Source of the DNA: Steroidobacteraceae bacterium
GTDB taxonomy: Bacteria; Pseudomonadota; Gammaproteobacteria; Steroidobacterales; Steroidobacteraceae
Direction: 5' to 3'
Length of the DNA: 39,083 bases
Assembly: GCA_025458905.1 (NCBI GenBank)
Contig: JALORN010000033.1
Location: 1-39,083 of the forward strand
Position numbers and translations under genes: made by a program. How positions within the stretch are numbered: position 1 is the stretch's first letter; every line of letters starts with the position of its first letter. Under the pieces are notes generated by a model. That model did not search any database. It worked only from the letters and a program-made list of their open reading frames with translations, and had not been told where the DNA came from. Shown here piece by piece: positions 1 through 11,187 of the stretch.

Positions 1-920
1 TGCACACCCTGGTGCGCTACCTCGAGATCTGCGACGGCAACATGCAGGAAGGCTCGTTCCGCTGCGACGCCAACGTCTCGGTGCGCCCGAAGGGCCAGGC
101 GAAATTCGGCACGCGCGCCGAGATCAAGAACCTGAACTCCTTCCGCTTCGTCGAGAAGGCGATCAACCACGAGATCGAGCGGCAGATCGAGCTGATCGAG
201 TCCGGCGGCCAGGTGGTGCAGGAGACCCGCCTCTACGACCCCGACAGGGGCGAGACGCGCTCGATGCGCTCCAAGGAGGAGGCGAACGACTACCGCTACT
301 TCCCGGATCCCGACCTGCTGCCGGTGGTGATAGAGGAGTCGCTGCTCGAGGCGGTGCGCGCGACGCTGCCGGAGCTGCCGGACCAGAAGGCTGCGCGTTT
401 CGCGAGCCAGTACGGGCTCTCCGAGTACGACGCCGGCGTGTTGACCGCGAGCCGCGAGCTGGGCGCCTTCTACGAGGCGGTGCTCGCCGCGGTGGGCAAG
501 GAGCCCAAGCTCTGTGCCAACTGGGTCATGGGTGACTTCTCCGCCTTCCTCAACCGGGACGGGCTCGAGCTCGCGGACGCGAGGGTCGATGCCGCCGGCC
601 TGGCGGGCCTGGTCGCGCGCATCGTCGACGGCACGATCTCCGGCAAGATCGCGAAGGAAGTGTTCGAGGCCATGTGGGCCGAGGGCAAGCCCGCCGACGC
701 CATCATCGAGGCCAAGGGGCTCCGGCAGATCACCGACACCTCGGCGATCGAGCGGGCGATCGACGAGGTCATGGCGAAGAACCCCGGCCAGCTCGCGGAT
801 TACCGCGCCGGCAAGGACAAGCTGTTCGGCTTCTTCGTCGGCCAGGCGATGAAGGCCACCGGCGGCAAGGCCAACCCGGCCCAGCTCAACGATCTGCTGA
901 AGAAGAAGCTCGCCGGATGA
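1..920 (+). CDS. gatB: GatB, Asp-tRNA(Asn)/Glu-tRNA(Gln) amidotransferase subunit B (5' truncated by window edge)
   Basis: This is the C-terminal two thirds of the GatB subunit of the GatCAB complex. That complex converts misacylated Glu-tRNA(Gln) and Asp-tRNA(Asn) to Gln-tRNA and Asn-tRNA with ATP and ammonia channelled from GatA. The reading frame is open to the window edge, so the true start lies outside. Recognisable parts are the conserved [16 protein letters not shown] segment near the left edge, the EIKNLNSF and [12 protein letters not shown] motifs of the cradle domain, and a C-terminal GatB/YqeY-type tRNA-binding domain containing WVMGDF and [11 protein letters not shown]. The GTG at 12 is internal and not a start. 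The stop codon overlaps the hslO start in an ATGA quartet. Confidence 0.97.
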   Translation, partial: HTLVRYLEICDGNMQEGSFRCDANVSVRPKGQAKFGTRAEIKNLNSFRFVEKAINHEIERQIELIESGGQVVQETRLYDPDRGETRSMRSKEEANDYRYFPDPDLLPVVIEESLLEAVRATLPELPDQKAARFASQYGLSEYDAGVLTASRELGAFYEAVLAAVGKEPKLCANWVMGDFSAFLNRDGLELADARVDAAGLAGLVARIVDGTISGKIAKEVFEAMWAEGKPADAIIEAKGLRQITDTSAIERAIDEVMAKNPGQLADYRAGKDKLFGFFVGQAMKATGGKANPAQLNDLLKKKLAG

Positions 921-1849
921 GCGCCGCGCCGGACACGGACGTGGTGCGCCGCTTCGTCGCCGAGCACCAGGACGTGCGCGGCCAGTTCGTGCGGCTCGGC
1001 GCCGCCTGGCTCGCGTTGCGCGAGCACGGCGACTACCCGCCCGCCGTCCGCACCCTGCTCGGCGAGGCCACCTGCGCGGCGGTGCTGCTCGCCTCGACGC
1101 TGAAGTTCGAGGGCGTGCTGACGCTGCAACTGCAGGGCAACGGTGCGGTGCGTCTGCTGGTCGCGCAGTGCACCGACGACTTCCGCATCCGCTCGGTGGC
1201 GCGCTACGACGCCGCGCGCCTCGCGGGCGGCTTCCGCGAGCTCGCCGGCGACGGCCAGGTCACCGTCACGGTCGAGTCCGGGCGCAACGGGTCGCGCTAC
1301 CAGGGCATCGTGCCGCTGGTCGGCGATTCGCTCGCCGCCTCGCTCGAGCACTACTTCGCGAGCTCCGACCAGGTCCCGACCGCGGTCCGCCTGGCCGCCG
1401 AGGACGCCGGCGCCACCGGCATGCTGGTGCAGCGCATGCCGTCGCTGGGCGGCAGCGCCGGGGCCGACGACGCGGCGGCGGCGAGCGCCCGCCAGCGCGA
1501 GGCCGACGCCACCTTCGACTCGGCGGGTACCGCGCTCAGCGGCATCGGCGCGGACGAGCTGCTGCGCCGCCCCGCACAGGAGCTGGTGCAGCGCTGCCTC
1601 GCCGGGGTCGACGCCCGGCTCCACTCCGCGCAGGCGGTGCGCTTCGAGTGCCGCTGCAGCCCCGAGCGCGTCGCCGGAATGCTGCGCTCGCTCGGCGAGG
1701 CGGAGGTGCGCGACGTGCTCGCGGAGCAGGGCAGCGTCACCGTGACCTGCGAGTTCTGCCACCGGCCGTATCGCTTCGACGCGGTCGACGTCGAGCAGCT
1801 GTTCGCCGCGGCCGGCGCCTTCTCCCCAGGATCACCCCGGGTCAACTGA
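917..1849 (+). CDS. hslO: Hsp33, redox-regulated molecular chaperone
   Basis: The 310-residue product matches Hsp33, a cytosolic holdase that is switched on by oxidation of a zinc-binding cysteine centre at its C terminus. The four zinc cysteines are visible as C245-x-C247 and C278-x-x-C281, the usual CxC...CxxC arrangement. The N-terminal domain carries the family patterns around [12 protein letters not shown] and the LTLQLQGNG segment. The ATG at 917 overlaps the gatB stop (917-920), so the two genes are probably translationally coupled. A longer open frame runs upstream inside gatB but is only a shadow. After the stop comes a gap of over 100 bp before the next promoter. Confidence 0.96.
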   Translation: MSAAPDTDVVRRFVAEHQDVRGQFVRLGAAWLALREHGDYPPAVRTLLGEATCAAVLLASTLKFEGVLTLQLQGNGAVRLLVAQCTDDFRIRSVARYDAARLAGGFRELAGDGQVTVTVESGRNGSRYQGIVPLVGDSLAASLEHYFASSDQVPTAVRLAAEDAGATGMLVQRMPSLGGSAGADDAAAASARQREADATFDSAGTALSGIGADELLRRPAQELVQRCLAGVDARLHSAQAVRFECRCSPERVAGMLRSLGEAEVRDVLAEQGSVTVTCEFCHRPYRFDAVDVEQLFAAAGAFSPGSPRVN

Positions 1850-1916
1850 ACCCGGCCGGCTCGCGGCCCGCGGGGAGCCCGCCTCGAGGACGCGTCGCGC
1901 CTGCCGTCGCGCGCGT

Positions 1917-1946
1917 TTGACATCACGCGCGCAAGTTTTTCACAAT
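1917..1946 (+). promoter_or_regulatory. Sigma-70-type promoter for the glycosyltransferase-like gene
   Basis: A perfect -35 hexamer TTGACA lies at 1917-1922 and CACAAT at 1941-1946 serves as -10 (four of six consensus bases), with an 18-bp spacer. The surrounding A+T-richer patch is unusual for this window. Transcription would begin near 1953, inside the adjacent dyad. This is the best-looking promoter in the window. Confidence 0.6.
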
Positions 1947-1973
1947 GGGTTTAGCTAATCTCTGTAAACCCAT
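1945..1973. promoter_or_regulatory. Perfect 9-bp inverted repeat (ATGGGTTTA-N11-TAAACCCAT), probable operator
   Basis: Arms 1945-1953 and 1965-1973 are exact reverse complements separated by 11 bases. The left arm overlaps the last bases of the -10 element and the right arm ends within the ATG at 1972. The predicted transcription start near 1953 leaves only one complete arm in the RNA, so a DNA-level operator is more likely than an RNA hairpin. No cognate regulator gene is visible nearby. Confidence 0.5.
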
Positions 1974-3140
1974 GACGAGGCTCGCTTTCTGCAGCCGCTT
2001 ACCCATTGCCACGTACGCCTCGCCCGGCTCGGTGCCGGCGCCCGGCAGCTGCTGACGGGCCTGGCTCGACTGGCCCGCCGCGGCGAGATCCGCCTCACCC
2101 AGGAGGTCATGGAGCCACCGCCGACCTTGCCCGAGGGCCCCCTGCACCTGCGGGACAAGGCCTGCTGGGACGTGGACCTGGTCGTCGACGATCGCTGGTG
2201 GGCGCGGATCGACGTGCACATCGGCACCGAGATCGACGCCACCGCGTATCGCGCCTGCGACCTCTACTTCAAGCGCTACATCGACCGGCGCCGCACCAGC
2301 GGCGCCGACTGGCCCAAGCTGCGGCCCTATACCCTCGTGTACGACGTGGTCGACGAGGGCTTCGACCGCTACGAGGCGTCGCGGATCGCCGCCCAGCCGC
2401 TGGCGCTGCCGGAGCGCGCACGCCAGCTGGCTCGCTTCCTCGTCGCCTGCCTGCGCAGCGAGGTCGGGGCCGGCAGCCGTCTCACGCTGCACGACCTGCG
2501 TGCCGCGCCGGATCCAGGCGCCGATCCGGTCGCGCTGTTCATGACCCGCCTCTGGGATCCGGCCCGACACCCGCAGTACTGCCTATCCGGGAGCGACGAA
2601 CTGCACGCCATGAACGAGTTGCGGGCCGGCTGCATCCGCGCACTGCGCCGCGAGCTCGGGCCGCGCTTCGAAGGCGGCGTCCAGCGCACGCCGTTCACCG
2701 TGCGCGAGTACCGGGACATCGTGCACGAGAGCGTGTCCGACGGGTCGCGGCGGCACTTCATCGAGGCGGTGCGCCGGCATCCCGTCTGCGTGACGACCGC
2801 CGGTCCGCACCGCTCGAACGGGTTCAAGTTCGCCGAATACGTGGCGATGTCGCGCGCGATCGTCGCCGAGCCGGTCGACACGGAGATCCCCGGGCGCTTC
2901 ACCGAGCCGGGCAACTATCTCACCTTCGCGACGCCCGACGCCTGCGTCGACCAGGTGGTGCGGCTGCTGGCCGATCCCGCCCTGCGCGAGAGCCAGATGC
3001 GGGCGAACGCCCGCTACTTCGAGTGCTGGATGCAGCCGGAGCGCCTGGCCCGCAAGCTGGTCGACGCCGTGGCCGAGCGGGCGCCGTGGAGCGAGGGCGT
3101 CGCCGAGGAGCGGCCGCTCGCCGCCGCACTGCGCAGCTGA
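1972..3140 (+). CDS. Glycosyltransferase-like protein (family-1 type C terminus); start region probably frameshifted
   Basis: The safe open frame begins with ATG 2109 and gives 343 residues. The C-terminal third looks like a GT-B or CgeB-like glycosyltransferase: GFKFAEYVAMSRAIVAEPV, then PGNYLTFATPDACVDQVVRLLADP and a closing helix. The middle contains DLYFKRY and FMTRLWDP patterns that I associate with polysaccharide glycosyltransferases; donor and acceptor are unknown. In-frame translation upstream of 2109 still looks like protein (THCHVRLARLGAGARQLLTG) back to a TAA at 1965, yet contains no ATG, GTG or TTG. The ATG at 1972 sits in the +1-related frame and would join this sequence if one base were missing near the TTT at 1986-1988. 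I therefore give 1972 as the probable original start. The AGGAGG at 2101 is only 2 bases from ATG 2109, too close for a normal ribosome site. Confidence 0.6.
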
Positions 3141-3171
3141 GGCCCGCGGCGGGTGCGCGCCGCCGGCGGCG

Positions 3172-4283
3172 CTAGGCGAGGTGCTCGCGCGAGAGGTATT
3201 CCTCGCTCTGCATCTCGGTGAGGCGGCTCGCGGTGCGCTGGAACTCGAAGCGCAGGCGCTGCCCGCGGTAGAGCTGCGCGGGTGGGGCGGCCGCCGAGAG
3301 GATCAGCTTCACGCCGCGATCGTAGAACTCGTCGACCATCGCGACGAAGCGACGCGCCTCGTTCTCGCGGGCCTCGTCGAACACCGGGACGCCCGAGACG
3401 ATCACCGACTGGTATTCGCGCGCCAGCCAGATGTAGTCGTCCTTGCCGCGCGGGCCGTCGCAGAGCGCCGCGTAGTCGAACCACACGACGTTCTCGCTCT
3501 CGCGCAGGAATCGCACTCGGCGACCCTCGATCTCGATCTCCCCGGCAGGGTCGCCCGGGCCGTCGGCGAGGTCCTCGAAGATCCCGTACAGCCGGTCGTC
3601 GGTGTCGAGCCCGTCCGAAGGCAGGTAGATCGAGGCCTGGGTCAGCTGCCTGAGCCGGTAGTCGGTGTCGCCGTCGACGGCCACGACCGCGGTGTGCCTC
3701 TCGAGCAGCTCGATCGCGGGCAGGAAGCGCGCCCGCTGCAGGCCGTCGCGGTACAGCCCGGACGGCGGCACGTTCGAGGTGAACACCAGTGTGACGCGAC
3801 GCTCCACCAGGTGCCTGAACAGGCCGCCGAGGATCATCGCGTCGGCGATGTCGTCGACGAACAGCTCGTCGAAGCACAGCACCCGCGAGGCCTCGGCGAT
3901 GCCGGAGGCGACGTCGGCCAGCGGGTCGGCGCGCTCGTGCAGGGCGCGCAGCCGCTCGTGCACCTCGTACATGAAGCGGTGGAAGTGGCTACGCTGCTTC
4001 TTCTGCACGGGCAGGTGCTGGAAGAAGAGGTCCATCAGCCAGGTCTTGCCGCGGCCCACGCCGCCCCAGAGGTAGGCACCGCGCACCGGTGCCCCGTAGA
4101 GCGGCCTGCCGGAGAAGCGGGTCAGCAGCCGCGCGGTCATCGAGACCGTCTCGGCGCGCGTCACCTCGCGCCGGACCCGCTCGAGCTCGGCGATCGCCGC
4201 CGCCTGCGCGGGGTCGTCGCGGAATCCCCGCTGCGCGAGCTCGCGCGCGTAGATCGCCGGCAAGCCCTGGGCGGCGCGATCGC

Positions 4284-4287
<4 letters not shown>
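3172..4287 (-). CDS. zapE: ZapE / AFG1-family AAA+ ATPase, cell-division-associated
   Basis: The 371-residue product matches ZapE (formerly YhcM, an AFG1-like ATPase), which associates with FtsZ in E. coli and is needed for division under stress. Walker A GGVGRGKT is at residues 75-82 and Walker B VLCFDE ends at D140-E141. The family segments [10 protein letters not shown] and [18 protein letters not shown] follow in the expected order, and the length agrees with E. coli ZapE (375). The start is TTG at 4287, which overlaps the stop of the upstream acetoacetyl-CoA synthetase (TTGA, 4284-4287), so translation is probably coupled. Its place as last gene of a fatty-acid or ketone-body operon is unusual. 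The gene ends 31 bp from the convergent glycosyltransferase stop, across a GC-rich palindrome at 3159-3170. Confidence 0.93.
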
Positions 4288-6298
<2,011 letters not shown>

Positions 6299-6302
<4 letters not shown>

Positions 6303-7906
6303 AGCGACTGGTAGATCGGGCCGGACCCGCCCTCGGGCGTCGTCCAGGTGATGATCTGGTACGGGTCCTTGATGTCGCAGGCCTTGCAGTGCACGCAATT
6401 GGCCGCGTTGATCTGCAGGCGGCGCCCGCCCGCCCCGTCGTCCACCATCTCGTAGACACCGGCGGGGCAGAAGTTCTGGCACGGGTTGCCATACTCCTTC
6501 GCGCACCGGTCGACGCAGATGCTGGTGTCCAGCACCTTCAGGTGCACCGGCTGGTTCTCGTCGTGCGAGTTGTTGGCGAAGAACACCGAGGCGAGGCGGT
6601 CGCGCGGCGGCAGGTCGCGGTTGACCCACTCCCGTTCCGGCGACTCGTACTCGCCGAGTTTCTCGAGCGCGGCGTAGGCGGCCGTGTTCTTCAGGGTCCA
6701 GGGCGTGCGGCCGCCCGTGAGTGTCTCGAGGACGCCGTTGGCGAGGCCCCACCACAGGCCGCGGTGGAAGCCGGGCTTGATGTTGCGGATCTTGCGCAGC
6801 TCCTGGCCGCCGGGCGAGGCGCGCCAGCGTGCATCGAAGCCCTCGACGCCGCCGGTCTCGGCGATCTGCCGCGCCGCGAGCATGCCGCTGCGCAGCGCCT
6901 GGTGGATGCCTTTGATCTTCGGCACGTTCAGCGTGCCGCCGGCGTCGCCGACCAGCACCGCGCCCGGCATCTCGAGGCGCGGCATCGACTGCCAGCCGCC
7001 CGCCGAGATCGCGCGCGCACCGGCCGCGACGATCTCGCCGCCCTCTAGCAGCGGCCTGATCGAGGGGTGGTGCTTGAACTGCTGGAACGCCTCGAACGGC
7101 TTGAGGCGCGGGTCCTTGTAGTCGAGCCCGACCACGTAGCCGATGTAGATGCGATCGTTGCCGAGGTGGTAGAGGTAGCTGCCACCGTAGGTGCCGCCGT
7201 CGAGCGGCCAGCCGATGGTGTGCTGGATCAGGCCGGGCTCGACGCGGCCCGGCGGCAGCTGCCAGAGTTCCTTGAAGCCGAGGCCGTAGGTCTGCGGGTC
7301 GCAGTTGGCATCGAGCGCGAACTTCTTGACCAGCGACTTGGTGACGCTGCCGCGGCAGCCCTCGGCGAGCACCGTGAACTTCGCGCGCACCTGCGGACCC
7401 GGAGCATAGTTCGGCCCCGGCTCGCCGCTCTTCTCGACGCCCATGTCGCCGATCTGCACGCCGACGACGCGCTCCCCCTCGACCAGCGGCAGCGCCGCGG
7501 CGAACCCGGCGAACACGTCGACGCCGAGCGCCTCGGCCTTGGCCGCGAGCTGCGGCGCGAGCATGCCGAGGGAGATGATGACGTTGCCCGCGTTGTGCTG
7601 CTGCGGCGGCGTCGGCAGGCGGATGCGCCCGGTGCGCGTCAGCAGCGAGAACTCGTCGCGCTTGGCCGGCACGCAGATCGCGGGCGGGGACTGGCGCCAC
7701 TCGGGCAGCAGCTCGTCGAGCGGCCCCGGCTCGAGGACCGCGCCGGAGAGCATGTGCGCGCCGATGGTCGAGGATTTCTCGAGGATGCAGACGCTGAGGT
7801 CGGGCTTCAGCTGCTTGAGGTGGATCGCGCAGGCGAGGCCGGCGGGGCCCGCGCCCACGACGACCACGTCGTACTCCATCTGGTCGCGTTCGACGGCGTC
7901 GTTCAT
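6299..7906 (-). CDS. Electron transfer flavoprotein-ubiquinone oxidoreductase (ETF-QO)
   Basis: The 535-residue protein transfers electrons from reduced electron transfer flavoprotein to ubiquinone at the inner membrane, linking acyl-CoA and amino-acid dehydrogenases to respiration. The FAD dinucleotide-binding motif GAGPAG is at residues 18-23. The C terminus carries the [4Fe-4S] cysteines C480 (in NFCPAGVYE), C504, C507 and C510 (CVHCKAC). Additional cysteines at 464, 468 and 476 lie just upstream. The ubiquinone-binding region with [11 protein letters not shown] and HTIGWPLD is present. No gene for either ETF subunit is in the window, so the partner must be encoded elsewhere. A 59-bp gap separates it from the preceding dehydrogenase gene; the operon likely continues through it. 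Confidence 0.96.
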
Positions 7907-7965
7907 CGCCCTATCTTACTGGTTGAGGCCCCGGGGCGGGTCCCCGACACCGCGGCCCGGGGCCC

Positions 7966-8733
7966 TTACTTCGGCTGCATCCGGATCGCGCCGTCGAGGC
8001 GGATCGTCTCGCCGTTGAGCATCGCGATCTCGAAGATCGACTGCACCAGCCGGGCGTATTCCTCGGGCCGGCCGAGCCGCGAGGGGAAGGGCACCTGCGC
8101 CTCGAGCGAAGCCTGCACCTCGGGCTTCATGCCCCCGACCATCGCCGTCTGGAAGATGCCCGGCGCGATCGAGTTCACGCGGATGCCGAAGGCGGCGAAC
8201 TCGCGCGCCAGCGGCAGCGTCATGCCCATCACGCCGGCCTTGGTGGCCGAGTAGGCGGCCTGGCCGATCTGCCCCTCGAACGCCGCCACCGACGAGGTGT
8301 GGACGATCACGCCGCGCTCGCCGTCCTCGCTGGGCGCGTTCTTCTGCATCTGCACCGCGGCGGCCTTGTCGCAGAGGAAGGTGCCGATCAGGTTGATGTG
8401 GATCACCTTGGTGAAGAAGTCGCCCGCCATCGGCCCGTTCTTGCCGAGCACGCGGCCGGCGCCGATCACGCCGGCGCAGTTGACCAGCAGGTTGATCCCG
8501 CCCATCGCGTCGGCGGCGGCCTGCATCGCCGCCTCGACCTCCGCCTCGGAGGTGACGTCGCAGCGGATGAACCGGGCACGCTCGCCGAGTTCGGCCGCGG
8601 CCTTCTGGCCGGGGCCTTCCTGCACGTCGAACATCGCGACGCGGCCACCCTGCGCGACGACGTGCCGCGCGACCGCGTTGCCGAGGCCGGAGGCGCCGCC
8701 GGTGACGACCGCGCGGGCATCCTGGATCCGCAT
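7966..8733 (-). CDS. HSD10-type short-chain 3-hydroxyacyl-CoA dehydrogenase
   Basis: The 255-residue SDR protein strongly resembles human HSD17B10, an NAD-dependent 3-hydroxyacyl-CoA and 2-methyl-3-hydroxybutyryl-CoA dehydrogenase. The NAD-binding motif TGGASGLG is at residues 11-18, NCAG at 86-89 approximately, and the catalytic Tyr161 and Lys165 sit in YSATK after S147/S148. The segments SVAAFEGQIGQAAYSATK and LNGETIRLDGAIRMQ are near-diagnostic for this subfamily. ATG 8733 shares one base with the thiolase stop (TGATG). Together with the thiolase it would carry out the last two steps of isoleucine or short-chain fatty acid degradation; that pathway choice is inference. Confidence 0.92.
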   Translation of the reverse strand: MRIQDARAVVTGGASGLGNAVARHVVAQGGRVAMFDVQEGPGQKAAAELGERARFIRCDVTSEAEVEAAMQAAADAMGGINLLVNCAGVIGAGRVLGKNGPMAGDFFTKVIHINLIGTFLCDKAAAVQMQKNAPSEDGERGVIVHTSSVAAFEGQIGQAAYSATKAGVMGMTLPLAREFAAFGIRVNSIAPGIFQTAMVGGMKPEVQASLEAQVPFPSRLGRPEEYARLVQSIFEIAMLNGETIRLDGAIRMQPK

Positions 8734-9911
8734 CAGAGCATCTCCACGGCGATCGCGGTGGCCTCGCCGCCGCCGATGCACAGCGCGGCGATGCCGCGCT
8801 TCCGGCCCCGCCGCCGCAGCGCGTGCACCAGGGTGGTGAGGATGCGCGCGCCGGTGGCGCCGATCGGGTGGCCGAGCGCGCAGGCGCCGCCGTTGACGTT
8901 CACCTTGGCGGGGTCGAGGCCGAGCTCCATGGTCGCGACCATGGTCACCGCGGCGAACGCCTCGTTGATCTCGTACAGGTCGACGTCGCCGGCCTTCCAG
9001 CCGGTGCGGTCGAGCAGGCGGCGGATCGCGCCGACCGGCGCGGTGGTGAACCACTCCGGCTCCTGGGCGTGGCTCGCATAGCCGACGATCCGCGCCAGCG
9101 GCCGGACGTCGCGCGCGCGCGCGGTGGACTCGCTCATCAGGACCACGGCGGCGGCGCCGTCGGAGATCGACGAGGAGGTGGCGGCCGTGACCGTGCCGTC
9201 CTTGCGGAACGCGGGCTTCAGCTGCGGGATCTTGGCGAGGTCGCAGGTGAAGGGCGTCTCGTCCTGCGACACCACCGACTCGCCCTTGCGGCCCTTGACC
9301 GTGACCGGGGAGATTTCGCCTGCGAACTCACCGGCCTCCACGGCGCGCACCGCGCGGCGCACCGACTCGGCGGCGTACGCGTCCTGGTCGGCCCGGGCGA
9401 GGCTGTAGCGGTCGGCGGTCTTCTCGGCGAAGCAGCCCATCAGCTGGCCGTCCCACGGGCTCTGCAGGCCGTCGTAGAACATGTGGTCGAGCACCTCGCC
9501 GTGACCCATGCGGAAGCCGCCACGGGCCTTCAGCAGCAGGTAGGGGGCATTGGTCATCGACTCCAGCCCGCCCGCGACCGCCACCTGGGTGTCACCGGCG
9601 CGGATCTGGTCGGCGGCCATCATCACCGCCTTCAGCCCCGACCCGCACATCTTGTTGATGGTCGTGGCCGGGGTGGCGAGCGGCACGCCGGCGCCGATCG
9701 CGGCCTGGCGCGCAGGCGCCTGGCCCAGGCCGGCCGACAGGACGCAGCCCATGATCACCTCCTGCACGTCGGCCGGGGCGAGCCCCGAGGCCGCGATCGC
9801 ACCAGCGATGGCGGCGGTGCCGAGCTGAGGTGCCGTCGCCCCGGCGAGAGAACCCTGGAAGGCCCCGATCGGGGTGCGCTGAGCGGCGGCGAGGACGACG
9901 GAATCGGACAT
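8733..9911 (-). CDS. Acetyl-CoA C-acetyltransferase (thiolase)
   Basis: The 392-residue protein is a class II thiolase that cleaves acetoacetyl-CoA or 2-methylacetoacetyl-CoA with CoA. The nucleophile is C89 in INKMCGSGLKAV, the catalytic histidine is H348 in ALGHPIGATGAR, and the second cysteine is C378 in CIGGGEATA. The usual glutamine-glycine after CIGGG is replaced by Glu-Ala, a minor variation. ATG 9911 follows a GAGG ribosome site. It is the first gene of a five-gene minus-strand operon with the dehydrogenase, ETF-QO, acetoacetyl-CoA synthetase and zapE. Confidence 0.95.
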   Translation of the reverse strand: MSDSVVLAAAQRTPIGAFQGSLAGATAPQLGTAAIAGAIAASGLAPADVQEVIMGCVLSAGLGQAPARQAAIGAGVPLATPATTINKMCGSGLKAVMMAADQIRAGDTQVAVAGGLESMTNAPYLLLKARGGFRMGHGEVLDHMFYDGLQSPWDGQLMGCFAEKTADRYSLARADQDAYAAESVRRAVRAVEAGEFAGEISPVTVKGRKGESVVSQDETPFTCDLAKIPQLKPAFRKDGTVTAATSSSISDGAAAVVLMSESTARARDVRPLARIVGYASHAQEPEWFTTAPVGAIRRLLDRTGWKAGDVDLYEINEAFAAVTMVATMELGLDPAKVNVNGGACALGHPIGATGARILTTLVHALRRRGRKRGIAALCIGGGEATAIAVEML

Positions 9912-10172
9912 GTGGCTTACCTCGGATCAGAGGTTCCGGAGTGTAGCCAAGCAGCGACGAGAATCGTACTGCGCTGCATACAACTCGTGACGTCAGTCCG
10001 CAGGTAATGCGCGGAATCGCCTCAAGCCATTGAGACGTATGGCCTTTGTACAAGGCCAGCCTGTGCGGTAGCTGGGCCGCCCGCGTCGCTTCGCGGGCCC
10101 CCTGGGCGGCTCGTGCGTACCCGGCGCGCCGCCACGGGGCAGGCACCCCGGGGCGGCGGGCAGGGCGCTGAG
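9912..10172. other. 261-bp intergenic region upstream of the thiolase operon
   Basis: No gene is visible. The stretch holds several small inverted repeats: arms 10079-10085 and 10092-10098 (7 bp, 6-base loop), arms 10041-10046 and 10052-10057 (6 bp, 5-base loop), and a perfect TGACGTCA palindrome at 9988-9995. The first could end plsC transcription on the minus strand, but it lacks a T tract. The region must contain the promoter for the thiolase operon; I could not pick a convincing -35/-10 pair. Confidence 0.4.
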
Positions 10173-11003
10173 TCAGACGCCGTGGCCGGCCGCGCCTCCG
10201 GCGCCGGCGTCCGGTTCCCCGAGCCTTTCGAGGATAAGCGCCCGCGAGCGCTCGCGCAGGGCCGGCGCGGCATCCTCGCCCTCGGGCGCCAGCGGCTCGA
10301 GCAGTTCGACCACCACCCGCCCCGGCCGCGGCAAGTATCGCGAGCCCGGCAGCACGTCGCGGGACCCGCGGATCACGGCCGGCACCACCGGGCAGCCGGC
10401 GCGCGCCGCGGTGATGAAGGCGCCCGAGTGAAACTTGAGCAATCCCGGCACGTTGCCGAAGGTTCCTTCCGGGAAGAACACCAGCGACTGGCCGCCGTTG
10501 GCACTGCGCATCACGCGCCGTGCATCGCTGGCGCCCCGCTGGCGGTCGAAGCGCTCGACGAACTGGGTCCCGATCCGCTGCAGCATCAGGCCGGCGAAGG
10601 GTACGGAGGCCATCTCGCGCTTGACCACGTACGCGAAGCGCGGGGGCAAGGCGGCCTTCATCACCACGCCGTCGAGGTAGCTCGCGTGGTTCGCGACCAC
10701 GACGCAGGGGCCCTCCGGCACCCGATCCAGGCCGCGCACTTCGAGCCGCACCCCGATCAGCGGCAGCACCAGCCGCGCCGCGGCATGCAGGATGCGGCGT
10801 CGACGCTCCATGCCCGGGGTCAGCAGCAGCACCAGCAGCGCCAGCAACGCGAGGACCGTGAAGAGCACCCAGGCCACGATCCCGAAGAGCGCATAGGCTG
10901 AACGCGCGAGCAGCCCCTCGGCCCCGGCCTGCTGGCCCTCGAAGGATGGCTCGCCCCGCGGGACGTCGGACGTGCGGGCCGAGTGGCGTGATCGATTGGT
11001 CAT
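10173..11003 (-). CDS. PlsC-type 1-acyl-sn-glycerol-3-phosphate acyltransferase family protein
   Basis: The product is an inner-membrane acyltransferase of the PlsC/LPLAT family, likely acylating lysophosphatidic acid or a related lipid. The catalytic HX4D box is NHASYLD (H106, D111) and the acceptor-binding box is FPEGTF (177-182). A single strong hydrophobic segment lies at about residues 36-62. I use ATG 11003 (276 residues); the frame stays open to a TTG at 11075, but that extension is low in family character. The gene is divergent from xerD across 184 bp. Substrate is unknown, as several paralogues are common in one genome. Confidence 0.85.
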   Translation of the reverse strand: MTNRSRHSARTSDVPRGEPSFEGQQAGAEGLLARSAYALFGIVAWVLFTVLALLALLVLLLTPGMERRRRILHAAARLVLPLIGVRLEVRGLDRVPEGPCVVVANHASYLDGVVMKAALPPRFAYVVKREMASVPFAGLMLQRIGTQFVERFDRQRGASDARRVMRSANGGQSLVFFPEGTFGNVPGLLKFHSGAFITAARAGCPVVPAVIRGSRDVLPGSRYLPRPGRVVVELLEPLAPEGEDAAPALRERSRALILERLGEPDAGAGGAAGHGV

Positions 11004-11187
11004 TCCGGTTCCCCGTCCCAGTCCCCGTCCAGGAGCCCTCGTCGGGGGCCCTGATAGTCGAGCGGGTCGCCGCAATCTGTGACCCAGTTCTCTTTATGTT
11101 AATGCCTGACGATCGGTGTGAAGGTCATCACGCCAGCGCTCGCCGGCTCGTTCGCATACTGCCCCGGTACCACGAGGCTCCGAACGA
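11004..11187. other. 184-bp divergent intergenic region between plsC-like gene and xerD
   Basis: It must hold promoters in both directions. The A+T-richer patch at 11090-11105 gives TTAACA on the minus strand (complement of 11097-11102) as a possible -35 for the acyltransferase. GTTAAT at 11098-11103 is a weak -10 for xerD on the plus strand. The pairs are poor and I do not assign them firmly. Confidence 0.3.

Noticed and set aside
2101..2111. AGGAGG as the ribosome site proving ATG 2109 as the glycosyltransferase start
   Set aside because: It is only two bases from the ATG, too close for normal use, and the same bases encode part of a protein-like upstream extension.
3159..3170. GCCGCCGGCGGC palindrome between the glycosyltransferase and zapE stops as a terminator
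   Set aside because: It has no loop and no T tract, and GCC/GGC runs of this kind are common by chance at this G+C.
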